From Amylostereum areolatum (taxonomy: Eukaryota; Basidiomycota; Agaricomycetes; Russulales; Stereaceae): a DNA stretch of 64,000 nt. A program made the translations under genes and the position numbers. Location: positions 1,323,902 through 1,387,901 of the forward strand of contig SAXG01000006.1 in assembly GCA_012932865.1 (NCBI GenBank), given 5' to 3'. Of this stretch, positions 53,988 to 64,000 are shown one piece after another (the first letter of the stretch is position 1; each line of letters begins with the position of its first letter). The notes under the pieces were generated by a model. It was not told the DNA's origin. It ran no database searches and saw nothing but the letters and a program-made list of their open reading frames with translations.

Positions 53988-56900
53988 TCACTCCTGCCCT
54001 ATTGCTCTGCTCCAGATCTTCTTTGCCAACTTGGCTGCTTCATCATCTGCGCCGTCCAGCCTCGATAGTGCAACCAAACCCAATGTAGTTGCATAGTTGC
54101 GCAGATACGGCGAGTACTAAAGATTGCCATATTTTAGTCGTGTTAGTCAGGGCGAATGAAAATAACTCACGGAAGTGCAAAAGTGTCTGTACCATCCCCA
54201 CGTTGTCCATGTCTTCCACTGGTCGTTATTCCAGGTTGCTCGGGTTTCCCAAGCCCCGTCCGCAATAACTTGGGACGCAGTGGAGCCGGCGATAGCACCC
54301 GAAGGACAGAGTAGGCCAACGAAGCCTTCCAGGACATGGGCCAAACACGACTTTTGCTCGCGAGTAAGTGATGATATGGCCTTGAGGGCAGTCGTCAATG
54401 CGGGTGATTCGACAGCCAGTGATTCGGCTGGAGGAAGAAAACGTTAATCGTCATCTTTTTACCACGCCACGACAGGCTTACCTGGCTTTGTTTCGCTATC
54501 GACCTCCATGTTTGCAACGTCCCCTCCATCACTGGCCATGGCTCTAGCTCTTGTTTCGTCCTCCTCTTTCCTTAGCGTAGCCAACCTTTTCGTTGCGATA
54601 ACCACCCGTCCATTTGCCTTGTCGATCGCGCCCTTCAAGAATTCCCAATCCAGACCATCTTCCACGTGCGCGAACACCCACGCGACCACGTCCGTAGGGT
54701 CGACAATTTGGTATTGCATGAGTTTGTCGAACACAATCATGATCATCTGGCGGTTACGCTTCCAGAAGGCAGCGACGGTGCTCAGAATGTGCGCCTTGGC
54801 TTCTGCGTTGCCTGTCCCACCAGTGGATATGGTTCCTGCGGCGATGCTTCGCAGCAAACTGATGTACCGTTCGATGGCGTTGAGGAAATGGGAGAAAGAA
54901 CGTGATCCTATGTGCAACAAGGATTGAATGGTGATAGAACGAATGATTGCATCGATATTGTCGTCGCCCTCAGCAGTTTCTGTCAATGTATTCTTGAGAG
55001 ATTCCAAAAGGGTCATGATGTCTTCAGGCTTGCCGCGGGAGCGCAGTTGATTCAACACACTTTGCGCGGCATCGTGGTAAGGTGCAGCTAAAGTGTCGTC
55101 AGTATTTGTGTATAGTGGCTGCAGATATATCTTACATGGATCATCATAATCGTAGTCCGGACCAGGAGCTTGGTCTGGCACGACGCCGGCATCAGGGTCT
55201 TGGAATGGCTCCGGCAACGTCTTCAGAACCCGATCGTAGTACGAGAGGCGAATCTCGTATTCCAATGCTCGTCGAATGAACACAGTTTTGGGATGTTGAG
55301 CACACAGTGCGAGGTCCGGGATCCTGGTGCTCCAATAAGGACGTCACAACAAATGACGCGAGCGCAAGGACATACCATTCTTTCCAAACCCACTGAAACC
55401 CGAAGTTGCTCATGTGAAGAGAGAACCACTCTGAAAAACGGCGGCTGATATCGGGATCTAGCCCGTCCTGAAGATAGGAGTACAGCTTGCGGATAGATTT
55501 CCCAACCGCTGGGCCCACTGTTTGTGGCGAGAGTTTGGCAAGCTCTGTAATCAGTGTTGCGTAGTAAATCGGCTTGTGTGGAGGCTCAGGAAGAAGGAAC
55601 TGTGCGCCGAGGATGGTCTGCAAACGAAATACGACTCAGCGACATGACGTGTTCCTATGTCATCACATACCTCGATGATGGTGCTTTCAAGTTGCCAGTC
55701 TTTGCCAGGGACTGGTGTGCGGTCCGGCACGTCCCCAGCTCCTCCTGGTCGAGGTTTAAACGCGCCTTCGACTGTCCATTTTGGGTATTCTACCAGCAGC
55801 CTTGAACACTCCTTCCTGTTTATCTCAAATATCTCAATGATGTCGAGAAGGTCGGCACGGGCAGCATATCCAGCAGGAGACGAGGGATCTGGTGTCACCT
55901 GAGAAAAATGTTATCAATAAGAAAAGTGTGCCAGAAAAGTTGTATGTTCACCTCGCTGTCGAAAAGACGAAGAAAATAATCTGGCCATTCCTCTTTTTTT
56001 ACTATGGCACCTTCCCCGGAATCCGAATCCAGACCTTCAAGTTCGATGGCGTCCGGAGGTACAAGTACCGAGGGAAGATCGTACAATTGGTCTTCTACTT
56101 GCGAACTATCGTAGTTGGCGTACGGCTGGGGATATATGAACGCGACTTCAGAGAAGTCCTCGGAGTCAAGTGCTTTGAGAGCTTCAACAGCACAGTCGAG
56201 AATCTAAAGAAGACAATGGTTAACACCAGAAAAAAGGGAGGGGGAGGGGGCGACGATAACCTCATTCGCACAAGAAGCAGCGCTGTTCTGGTCATGTAAT
56301 TTAAGCATGGGTTGAACCAGCCACTTCGCGCCGGGGACGAGGTCGTTGTATGTTTGGATGCCCGTAATCATTTCAATTACCGCCGCTGGAGAATGGTCTT
56401 TCAGTGGTTGTCCTGCCTATTACCCTCCATTTCAGAGATAATTCACGCCGTACCGGGGAAAACGCACCCGCATGAGACCCTCAGCTGCGCAACGAGCAGC
56501 ACGTTTAGCCCTTCCATGGGAAACACCGAACTCGTCCAGGACAGCGGTGAACGATTGCAGAAGAGTAAGCATGGACTGTGGCGACACTACTTTGGCCACA
56601 GTGAGGTGCGCAAAGAAGTGTATCTAAAGATCCTCAGCACAGAGAAAAGATAGGAAGGCGGACACTCACGCAAAAGCGTGTCTCTCTCCAGGCCAGCTTG
56701 TCCACATATGCCTGGAATCCCTTCCACAGGTCTTCCAGAATCTGTCTCCCAAGAGAAATACTCTGAGATGTTTCACCCTCCGGTTTTGCGGGATGGTTGC
56801 AAAGGCTGCGCAGGAACATGGCATAATAGGGAATTTTGTAGGGCTGTTCCGTGAGCCTGTGAACCAACTTGAGATGAGTCCTACAAGACGTGCTACATAA

Positions 56901-57248
56901 AACGCACCCAATTCGTAATGCTTCAGAAATGACAGAAACATTGGGCACGTCCTGGTCCACTATGCTCCGCACTAGCCTATTCAACTCTTCAAGCGCGTCC
57001 TAGGAAGCGATTCATTCACGTATAGCGCATGGATGAGACAAGCTGGGACTCACTACATCCCCAAGCTGAATCACAGTCGTTTTGAATTTTTGGTCGGGAG
57101 TCTCATCAAAATCGCGTCTGCGGTCCTGGTCGCGGTGGTCGTCTATAATCCCAGTCGGTGACCTTCCGCCTACATCCCCAAAGGAAATCTCCTTACCTCG
57201 GTAGCGCCTACGGCCTCCCTGACCATGATGCTGACGTTCATAACTCAT
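53988..57248 (-). CDS. NCBP1: Nuclear cap-binding protein, 80-kDa subunit (CBP80/NCBP1)
   Basis: Large subunit of the nuclear cap-binding complex, which with CBP20 binds the m7G cap of nascent RNAs and acts in splicing, export and the first round of translation. Starts MSYERQHHGQGGRRRYRG at 57248, a basic N-terminus with an NLS-like stretch. MIF4G-like helical repeats run through at least nine exons: DALEELNRLVRSIVDQDVPN (about 56970), FSEWFSLHMSNFGFQWVW (about 55420), and the third MIF4G-like part HAILSTVAAFWKRNRQMIMIVFDKLMQYQIVDPTDVVAWVF (about 54790-54670). The middle connector has KIYLQPLY and the region after it THRLATLRKEEDE. The last exon ends LAKKIWSRAIGQE with the stop at 53988-53990. 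The total of about 850 residues is normal. Exon joins are by eye. Confidence 0.88.
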
Positions 57249-57455
57249 TTCAAGGTAGCGCTGAATCAAGTATATGTGGGTAGCGGACGACGTCGAGGCC
57301 GAGGAACAAGATGCGACGATGCAAGACGCGCTGGCCCCGAACCGACCGCGTGTCACGTGATATAACCGGAAAACGTCGGGGCGCGGAGAAGACGAGTTGA
57401 GCATCGACCTTCACCACCGACAGCGACAGCAACAGTGAACGAAGGTGTGCGTTGA

Positions 57456-60356
57456 GTGGTACAGTGTCTGGCTATTTACCTGACGTGCATAAGTCTGGTG
57501 CGTGATCATCACACTGTTTTACGCTACGCTGGTATTGACAAGGTTTACAGTAATGCTAGACACATGCCATGCCTTTGGTCGACGAAGACCACTATCTTCA
57601 AACAATTCAGCGGCGGCATTCGAACACTCTCCGCGCTGAAGGGCGTGACGGGAGCTCCTCGGAGCTCTTGGCGGAGCGCACCTTGCTCTTTCCACGCGTT
57701 TCGCGCGACACCCGTTTCAAACTTCCACTGGTCACTTCCATCGTCGGCTTTAAGCCCGGAAATCTCGTCTCCTCCACCAAGTTCATCCAAAGCGGATGCC
57801 CCTCCTTCAACCTTCCCCGACCAACTGTCTGAAGCCCAGCTGTCCAGAGCAGTTGGTGCTGCGATCCGACTCTCTGTCCAGCGCGCGGATTACTGGGATG
57901 CATTTCATCTCTGGCACTCCACCAGATGGTCTGTTGCCCACTATAACTCTCTTCCCTTCCAGAATCCATTCTCCAAGTTTCAACCCATAAATTTTGGCCG
58001 CGCCGTGTCGCCTCGATATGCGAGCCATTGTCTCATCCACGCCCTCTTGCGCGCAGGGCTCCGCAAGCACGCCGCACCCCTTGCCCAGCAAATGATGAAA
58101 GATGGTACCCTGCTTCACACCAAGTCTTTCGAAGCTCTTCTCCACTCCTTTCACCCCGATACTATTATTCCCGGGGAGGACCGCACCATGTTCAACCGGT
58201 TGAAACATCCGCATCCAAAGAAATCCGCGCTGAACGTTCGCATGGCTCTACCCGAGGATCCCCTTACATCATTGGCAGTTCAACTCCTTCGTGATGCCCA
58301 CAAGCATCGCTGGCAACGTACCCATTCCATGTACGAGACCGCCCTTAGCGCATGTCTGATCCAGGGTGAAATCCTTGTTGCATCCCTACTCCTTGCTCTT
58401 TTGATCAAGGACTACCAACTGCGCTGCTCTCGCCGGCATGTATCCAGCAAGGAATCTCCAGATGCTTGCATCCAGCCGGCAAGTCGCTCTTCGCACGAGG
58501 CTGATCAGCGTTCCATGTCTGCTCTGGTCAAGGCAACAAAGGCATCCCTCAGTAACATCGAGGATTTTATCCGACCTCATATCGAACGTGGACAGTCCGA
58601 TCCTCTCTTCGAAGAGTGCTCACAGAGCCTCGCGATTCTGGCGGGTCTCCTCGAAACACAGTCCCTCCCAACATCACGAATCGCGTCGTTGGTCAAACTC
58701 CTTTATATGTATCCTAGATGCGATGTTCAGGTTTTGGTGAGGCTGCCCTCAGGAGAATGGCAGAGTTGCGGCGCCTACTGGTGCTTCAACAAGGTCCTTG
58801 GTCGACTCATCCACACTCTTCCTACTGCCAGAACCTTGCACTCCAGCGAGCGCCTCCCCCCTCTGGACCGTGCCTCTTATCACACCCTGCTCCATTACGC
58901 TCTGATCGAACGTCGCTCTGTAGACACTGCCAACCGCGTTCTTTCCCATATGTTGAACGAACGCCAGCCTCCCCTCCAACCAGGCCCTGTCGTATACAAC
59001 ATATTGCTACGAGGAAGCACGCTACTTCGTCGAAACGAGTTAGCCAGCGATGTCATTGCTACCCTGCGCAAGGTGGCCTCTTCCATAGACCCTATCAATG
59101 AACCACTACGATCGACCGAAGAGCCCCCTATATTGTCAAACGCCTTCGAAAACGTCGACAATGCTGAAACCCACGCTACTTCTACACTCAAACGCACATA
59201 TCCCCCATATCTTACGCGCGTCTCGCGTCTCGTCAAGCAGGCGAAGGAAGGCGCTTTAGCCGTACCAACACCGTCCAAGTCAGTTCCGACCAACTCTCGA
59301 ATGCTCGTCAGCTACATCAAGCACATTGTATCTGCGGGAACCCCGGAGGCGTGTGCCGATGTGCTCTTCCGAATGCTACCGGAGCTCGCCACAGTCAACC
59401 ACCCTGACTGGGGTAACATGGGCGAGGACCGACGGCGCATGCATATCAGTCGAAACCGCAACACCGCCATGGTTCGCGCCGTAGCTCTCGGGCCACAGTT
59501 CTTCGCCGTTGTAATCAATGCATTGCGCAAGGCGGGGCGAACCGGACTCGCTGAACGAGTGTGGATGCTCGCTAAAGAGGCCGAGGCCGCCTCGTGGAAC
59601 ACGGTCACCCCGTGGTGTTTGCCTATCGAGGCATACACTGCGATGCTTCAGTGCTACGGCACAGAGGCGCGCAAAGGCCTTCTTATCCACTACCCAATTC
59701 CGCTACAGGATGGATCTCTCCATTATGAGGGGCGGTCGTCAGTCCCCACCAAGGCATATGCGTTGGGCTGGGGCAGATTTATGGCTAATCAGGAAGCGTG
59801 GGCTCATTCGCAAGATCGACGACGCCATGTTCTTGGGCGTCGTATGGGCCTCCTCCTCTATCGATCCATGCAAATCGGCGGCCAGTCCATCTACGGCTCT
59901 CTCGTTAAAATGCAAGATGAACACATCTTCAAGAAGATGTCCGTCAAGCCCCCCGAGGTTCCTGTCCCTGATGCCCGATTCTTCAACGCTGCCCTTGACC
60001 TGTTTTCACGACGCCCGAATATGATTGCCCGACGAGTGCATCCGTCCCGAACGCGCTGGCAGCAACGTCTACGACGCGCGAATGAACGATTCATCACCCT
60101 GGGCTACACTTCTCCGCAGTGGACACCAGAGCTGGAAGAAGTGGCACGGGATATGTTAGACTGTGGCTATCCGATACCTGCAGGGTTCCGCCCTGCCCTT
60201 GTTGGGAAAATCCAGGGTTTCATGGGTCAAGAGGAGGGTCCGGAGGTGAACGGGCGGCGGCCTTACGCATTCCCAGCTGTTCCACGGAGGCCTCGATTCC
60301 GACCGCATGCCATCGCAACGGCAAAATCGAAGGGCACGCCCGTTCAACGAGGTTGA
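57456..60356 (+). CDS. Mitochondrial PPR-like protein
   Basis: A 966-codon ORF without an obvious internal intron. The first ~35 codons may be 5' UTR or intron; an internal Met at 57564 (MPCLWSTKTTIFKQFSGGIRTL) gives a basic, hydroxylated, mitochondrial-type presequence and may be the real start. PPR-like helical hairpins are visible, for example YHTLLHYALIERRSVDTANRVL followed by PVVYNILLRGSTLLRRNELA (about 58880-59045), and RFFNAALDLFSRRPN near 59975. The C-terminus is basic. PPR proteins bind organellar RNA and act in processing or translation. The family in fungi is diverse, so no specific target can be given. Divergent from NCBP1 (207-bp spacer); its stop lies in a 9-bp repeat. Confidence 0.7.
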   Translation: MVQCLAIYLTCISLVRDHHTVLRYAGIDKVYSNARHMPCLWSTKTTIFKQFSGGIRTLSALKGVTGAPRSSWRSAPCSFHAFRATPVSNFHWSLPSSALSPEISSPPPSSSKADAPPSTFPDQLSEAQLSRAVGAAIRLSVQRADYWDAFHLWHSTRWSVAHYNSLPFQNPFSKFQPINFGRAVSPRYASHCLIHALLRAGLRKHAAPLAQQMMKDGTLLHTKSFEALLHSFHPDTIIPGEDRTMFNRLKHPHPKKSALNVRMALPEDPLTSLAVQLLRDAHKHRWQRTHSMYETALSACLIQGEILVASLLLALLIKDYQLRCSRRHVSSKESPDACIQPASRSSHEADQRSMSALVKATKASLSNIEDFIRPHIERGQSDPLFEECSQSLAILAGLLETQSLPTSRIASLVKLLYMYPRCDVQVLVRLPSGEWQSCGAYWCFNKVLGRLIHTLPTARTLHSSERLPPLDRASYHTLLHYALIERRSVDTANRVLSHMLNERQPPLQPGPVVYNILLRGSTLLRRNELASDVIATLRKVASSIDPINEPLRSTEEPPILSNAFENVDNAETHATSTLKRTYPPYLTRVSRLVKQAKEGALAVPTPSKSVPTNSRMLVSYIKHIVSAGTPEACADVLFRMLPELATVNHPDWGNMGEDRRRMHISRNRNTAMVRAVALGPQFFAVVINALRKAGRTGLAERVWMLAKEAEAASWNTVTPWCLPIEAYTAMLQCYGTEARKGLLIHYPIPLQDGSLHYEGRSSVPTKAYALGWGRFMANQEAWAHSQDRRRHVLGRRMGLLLYRSMQIGGQSIYGSLVKMQDEHIFKKMSVKPPEVPVPDARFFNAALDLFSRRPNMIARRVHPSRTRWQQRLRRANERFITLGYTSPQWTPELEEVARDMLDCGYPIPAGFRPALVGKIQGFMGQEEGPEVNGRRPYAFPAVPRRPRFRPHAIATAKSKGTPVQRG

Positions 60357-60389
60357 GGAGGTTGAGGAGGTTGAGGAGGTTGAGGAGGT
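60351..60389 (+). repeat. 9-bp minisatellite overlapping the PPR-gene stop codon
   Basis: Just over four copies of GGTTGAGGA in tandem. The first copy supplies the TGA stop (60354-60356) of the PPR-like gene, so the array begins inside the last codons and continues into the 3' UTR. Confidence 0.9.
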
Positions 60390-60503
60390 TCGGATTGATG
60401 CTCACTGAGACTGTACACATTGTAGCAATAGCATGGCACTTCACACACTTTCAGATAATATCATAAATGCTCCACATTATTACGTCTGTGGTGACACCGC
60501 ACT

Positions 60504-61265
60504 CTATGTAGTCTCCGAGCTCTCCTCGGTACGACGCTCGGTAGCGGCAGGGCGCAACTGTCTGTCCTTGTGCTGCAATTGCACGACGACCGTATGGCGA
60601 GTATAACTTCGCGGTGCCCACTCCCGCGCTATATCCTCAAGCTGGTTCAACCAGCTCGTGAGGTGCGCCTCCCTGTCCTCCTTGCCGACATGCGCCTGCC
60701 CCGATTTCTCCGTGACGACGAGGGTGGCCCGATGACCTTTGGTAAGCTCCTCGCGGATTTTGCGCAACTTGTGTTCGACATCTGCAGATGCAGCGCCCCA
60801 TGTAAGCTGGATCTCTTTGGTTTCCAGATTTCGGCGGACTTCTTGCTGGCGAACGCGCGCAGCTTTGCGCTTCACGAACTGCTCCTGCTTGTTGAATCGT
60901 CGGACGAGGGCATAGCCGCCCATCTCGTCCGAAGGTGGACGAACGACTTCGACGTAGTGGGTCTCGACATCGCGCCACTTGTCGTCCTTGATTTTCTGGC
61001 GCGATTTGAGCGACTGCAGGACGTCATGGAGGCTTTGCGGGTCTCCAGGTTTACCCGTCTCGTCTACGACACGAACTTCATTGTAAGGGATATCTCGGTT
61101 GCGAAACGGACCAGTCGGAGCAGCTGCCTTTTTCGCGTAGAAACGCGTCTGTTGATGTGTCCAGGTAAATGGCAGTGATACGCGAGCACAAGTCGAAGGG
61201 GATGGCAAAGACTGAGAGAGATGAAGTAACGCCTTCACAGAATGTCGTAATGCTGGCCGAGACAT
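60504..61265 (-). CDS. Mitochondrial translation initiation factor IF-3
   Basis: Starts MSRPALRHSVKALLHLSQSL at 61265, a basic, Ser/Leu-rich presequence with cleavage likely before RFYAKKAA. An upstream in-frame Met at 61331 is possible but gives a poorer presequence. The IF3 N-domain begins NRDIPYNEVRVVDETGKPGDPQSLHDVLQSL, the mitochondrial counterpart of the bacterial IF3 start. The C-domain is divergent, as is usual in fungi (yeast Aim23 type), with KEIQLTWGAASADVEHKLRKIREELTKGHRATLVV. It binds the mitochondrial small subunit and prevents premature joining. The ORF is uninterrupted to the stop at 60504. Divergent from TAD2 (229 bp). Confidence 0.87.
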   Translation of the reverse strand: MSRPALRHSVKALLHLSQSLPSPSTCARVSLPFTWTHQQTRFYAKKAAAPTGPFRNRDIPYNEVRVVDETGKPGDPQSLHDVLQSLKSRQKIKDDKWRDVETHYVEVVRPPSDEMGGYALVRRFNKQEQFVKRKAARVRQQEVRRNLETKEIQLTWGAASADVEHKLRKIREELTKGHRATLVVTEKSGQAHVGKEDREAHLTSWLNQLEDIAREWAPRSYTRHTVVVQLQHKDRQLRPAATERRTEESSETT

Positions 61266-61494
61266 TGTCCCTGTACCAGTAGTGAGTGAATGCGTTGTAT
61301 CTGAGGTACAATACTGACCTTTGGCTGCCAACGCGTGCTAGCGAAGTGCTCAGACAAAACGTCATCGGCCCTTGGCAGAGGCTGTAGCATAACAAGCACA
61401 AACAAAGTGATCGTCGGCGAACTTCGAACCAGAAGTCGCCACTGGCTTCATTGTCCACTGGCATATATCATCAGTCCATCTGTTTCGCAGTGCG

Positions 61495-62290
61495 ATGTCC
61501 GCTTCTCAATCAAAAGTTTCAGTGGCTGTCCTTACAGAAGATGATGATGTGCATATAAAGTGGATGCGTGAAGCCTTGGCCATGGTAAGCACACTACAGT
61601 GCCTCGATTTTACCACACGACCAACCCGTGATGGGTAAAGGCAGAAGAGGCCCTCGCGGCCCAGGAAGTCCCAGTAGGCTGCGTTTTCGTGCGAGGTGGA
61701 AAGGTGATCGCGAAGGCTCGCAATAGGACAAACGAACTTCAGAACGTAGGTCGCATCTACTTTTGCCTACATTTAACATGACTCCTTGCGCGCAGGCAAC
61801 AAGACATGCCGAATTGGAAGCTATCGATGCAATTCTCGCGAATCCCATGCTTACCCCAGAGTCCGTCCCATACCCTCTCAAAGATACAACTCTGTACGTC
61901 ACCGTGGAGCCTTGCATAATGTGTGCCTCTGCTCTCCGTCAGGCAGGGATCAAGGAGGTTTTTATGGGGTGCCACAATGAACGTTTTGGCGGATGCGGTA
62001 GTGTCCTGGGTGTGAACGGAGGGCATGCTTTTCCCCCTCTATTCTTCTCTCCATAGACTCACGTTCATACAGGCTCAAACATCCGCGACATCCGGTTTAC
62101 AAGGCAACCGCTGGATATTGCCGTGAAGAGGCGATTATGGCTCTCCGTCGGTTCTATATTACAGAAAATGTCAACGGTGAGGACAACCCATGGGTTTGCG
62201 TAAAACACTTAGCCCCTTTCTCTAGCTCCTGCTCCTAAATCGAAGTCTAATCGTGTCCTCAAAACGGACATTCGTCCGGTCACAACATAA
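61495..62290 (+). CDS. TAD2: tRNA adenosine deaminase subunit TAD2/ADAT2
   Basis: Catalytic subunit of the heterodimeric deaminase (with TAD3) that converts A34 to inosine in the tRNA wobble position. Starts [18 protein letters not shown] at 61495. The first intron ends at about 61640. The next exon has [12 protein letters not shown], then after an intron [14 protein letters not shown] with the zinc-binding His and proton-shuttle Glu of HAE, then [16 protein letters not shown] with the two zinc-binding Cys of PCxxC and [10 protein letters not shown]. The last exons read [29 protein letters not shown] and APAPKSKSN, ending at TAA 62288-62290. All catalytic residues are in place; length is about 185 residues, normal for Tad2. 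Confidence 0.93.
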
Positions 62291-62464
62291 CTAGGCCATT
62301 TGAGAGTGGCGTGTATTCGCATGCACTCGGACCATTCTTCACAAAACGGGCTCCCTTAGTTCGTAGTGCACCTCGATCTCTACATTCATAATCTCGCCTC
62401 AAGAGGACTGCAGTCATCATTGATTCTTCAGTTATCCTCTGTACGGCAACCGTATAATCCTTGC

Positions 62465-64000
62465 TTACGCTTTCCACTCGAGCCCCAAACATTGCGCAAC
62501 GAAACCCAACTTGTCCGCGGACGACTTGATCCTGTGCACATGCCCATGTTCAGCCCCAAACGAATACTCTGACTTCGAACCGGTTACATACCTTTGCTCC
62601 GTCGCCTGGCCAGCGCCGTGGCCCGCTTTCTTCTGCACGCGAATAAGAAGTGGATGCGGATTATCTGCCTTCAGATGTTGCAACGTCGCAGCGTGTTTGA
62701 ACGAGTGTAAGGGTACCACCCGGTCATCATCTAAAGTGATGTCCATTAGCATCGAGTCAGGATAGCGATAGGCGAGATAAACGTACGATCAGCCGTGAGC
62801 AAAATGGTCGGTGGCAGTACCTTGTCCTTCGGTATATTATGGAGCGGGGAAATTGGGTAGATGAAGTCGAAGTCGTGGGCTTTATGCGGGTCGCCGTAAT
62901 CTGACGTCCAAGCCCGGCCAATAGTGAAATCCGCAAACTACTTACATCAGTACTATGGTCAGGTGAATGCAACAAAGTGCCCACCTTGAGAAGGTCAAGG
63001 ACGCCAACTTCAGCTATCGCAGCACCAATCAAGCCCTCGGGCGCTCTGTTGACACAGGCAGCTACAAGTAGGCCTGGAAGGAAGGATAATGTTTGTGTCA
63101 AGGGTGGTAAACTCTCTAAAGGAGGTCGACCAACCTCCGTTCGAGCCACCATTGATGATAATCTTGCCCTTCGCCGCGTACTTGTTCTGGACCAACCACT
63201 CCCTAGCGCTCGCCATCAGGACACATTCCCCAGAAGAAGAACCAAACTCACGACGCCGCAATGAAATCGTCGAAGCAATTTGCCTGAATATTTCCATCAA
63301 TCTCCTCCACCGCCAACGAATAAAAAAAAACCGCACCTTGCGCTCTTTCGTGCCGGCCAAGTGCCAGTCCTCTCCAAATTCACCCCCACCACGAATGTTA
63401 GGCACAGCCAAGATCCCACCATAAGCCTTGAGGAACGTGAGTAGAGAAGGGCTGTAAAAGGGATTAATGGAGATAGAGAAGCCCCCGTATCCTGGAAAGG
63501 AGCGGTTAGCCTTGCCGACGGCCACTGGCTAATATAGTGCCAGGCCACATACCGTACTGCACAGCCGGGGCAGTCCCATCCAGCTTAGTATCTGCGTGGC
63601 GGACGATGAACATGGGTATCTTGGTACCATCCTTGCTCTCGTACCAGATCTGAAAGTCAAACGTCTCATGAAAAGGCCCTTAAATAAATGGCCAGAAACT
63701 CGTGCTTACCTGCTCCGCGATGAACCCGCCCGTGCCCGCAAGCCCATTGACAAACGTCTCGCGCCAGATACTCCACGTTCCTCTCTCGCTTCCACTAGCC
63801 TCGCTGAATTCATACCTTGCGACAGTGCCCGGGTTCGTGAACCCCGTCTGTGAGATGAAGAACCAGTTCTGGTCGCGGCGGCCGTATGCACCGAGCGTGC
63901 CAACGTGGTCGGCTGCCAGCCGTGTCAAGCGCTGACCCGTGGCAAGCGCGTGGATGTACAGTTCGTGTTTAACCTGTACGCACGTCAGGTTAGCGTTGAC
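62465..64000 (-). CDS. Prolyl oligopeptidase (S9A), C-terminal part, continues past window end
   Basis: Cytosolic serine peptidase that cuts short peptides after proline. Only the C-terminal part is present; the N-terminal blade region continues beyond 64000. Visible in order from the right: [24 protein letters not shown] (end of the beta-propeller), [12 protein letters not shown] (about 63840), [15 protein letters not shown] and [17 protein letters not shown] (start of the alpha/beta-hydrolase domain, about 63490-63360), [10 protein letters not shown] with the catalytic Ser (about 63155), [14 protein letters not shown] with the catalytic Asp (about 62740), and [12 protein letters not shown] with the catalytic His (about 62620). 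The stop is at 62465. At least five introns, by eye. Complete catalytic triad, so likely active. No toxin-precursor gene was seen beside it, so nothing points to a macrocyclase role. Confidence 0.92.

Noticed and set aside
62465..64000. Prolyl oligopeptidase as a peptide macrocyclase of a toxin cluster
   Set aside because: No precursor-peptide gene or other cluster gene is seen next to it; the neighbours are housekeeping genes, so the ordinary peptidase is more likely.

Overview
The window is nuclear DNA of a filamentous basidiomycete, most likely an Agaricomycete. The signs are intron-rich genes with introns of about 45-60 bp, a Ty3/gypsy chromovirus, a KDZ-superfamily DNA transposon of the type expanded in mushrooms, and housekeeping genes of fungal type. 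It has two halves: a nested transposon block (1 to about 29.9 kb) and a compact, conserved gene region (30.3 to 64.0 kb).

Transposon block. The outer element is a dead Ty3/gypsy chromovirus (1826-29304, plus strand) with gag, protease, reverse transcriptase, RNase H, integrase and a C-terminal chromodomain. Three younger insertions split it. Two are hAT-like: a 655-bp MITE (2323-2977) and an 822-bp internally deleted hAT relic (27737-28558). The third is an 18.6-kb KDZ transposon (about 7622-26199) that sits exactly inside the RNase H codons, with ~90-bp terminal inverted repeats and an 8-9 bp target duplication. The KDZ element carries its transposase (minus strand) and at least five cargo genes, and a second, inverted copy of the same 655-bp MITE interrupts one of them. 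Two cargo proteins hold a Gal4-type Zn2Cys6 cluster (C-x2-C-x6-C-x8-C-x2-C-x6-C) and appear to belong to one paralogous family with a third cargo gene. The transposase and four of the five cargo genes have in-frame stops, frame changes or an insertion, so this copy is inactive. Left of the gypsy element is a scrambled cluster of LTR and leader fragments in both orientations (1-1825). Right of it lies the end of another LTR element (29305-29937).

Host gene region, in order: glucosidase II beta subunit (-), ribosomal protein eS25 (+), FGGY carbohydrate kinase (+), ribosomal protein uL2 (-), a Q/G/M-rich protein with an SS18-like SSXT domain (-), a small hypothetical gene (+), an SH3-domain protein (+), a Pho85-type cyclin (-), a UDP-GlcNAc transporter of the YEA4 type (+), two tandem FAD monooxygenases (-), nuclear cap-binding protein CBP80 (-), a mitochondrial PPR-like protein (+), mitochondrial IF-3 (-), tRNA adenosine deaminase TAD2 (+), and prolyl oligopeptidase (-, cut by the window end). 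Neighbours are mostly convergent or divergent with short spacers. No biosynthetic cluster is apparent apart from the monooxygenase pair.

The most notable content is the KDZ element with defined ends and a family of regulatory-looking cargo genes, the three hAT insertions that share a target-site consensus, and a 174-bp near-perfect palindrome inside the KDZ element. Exon boundaries given here were read by eye.
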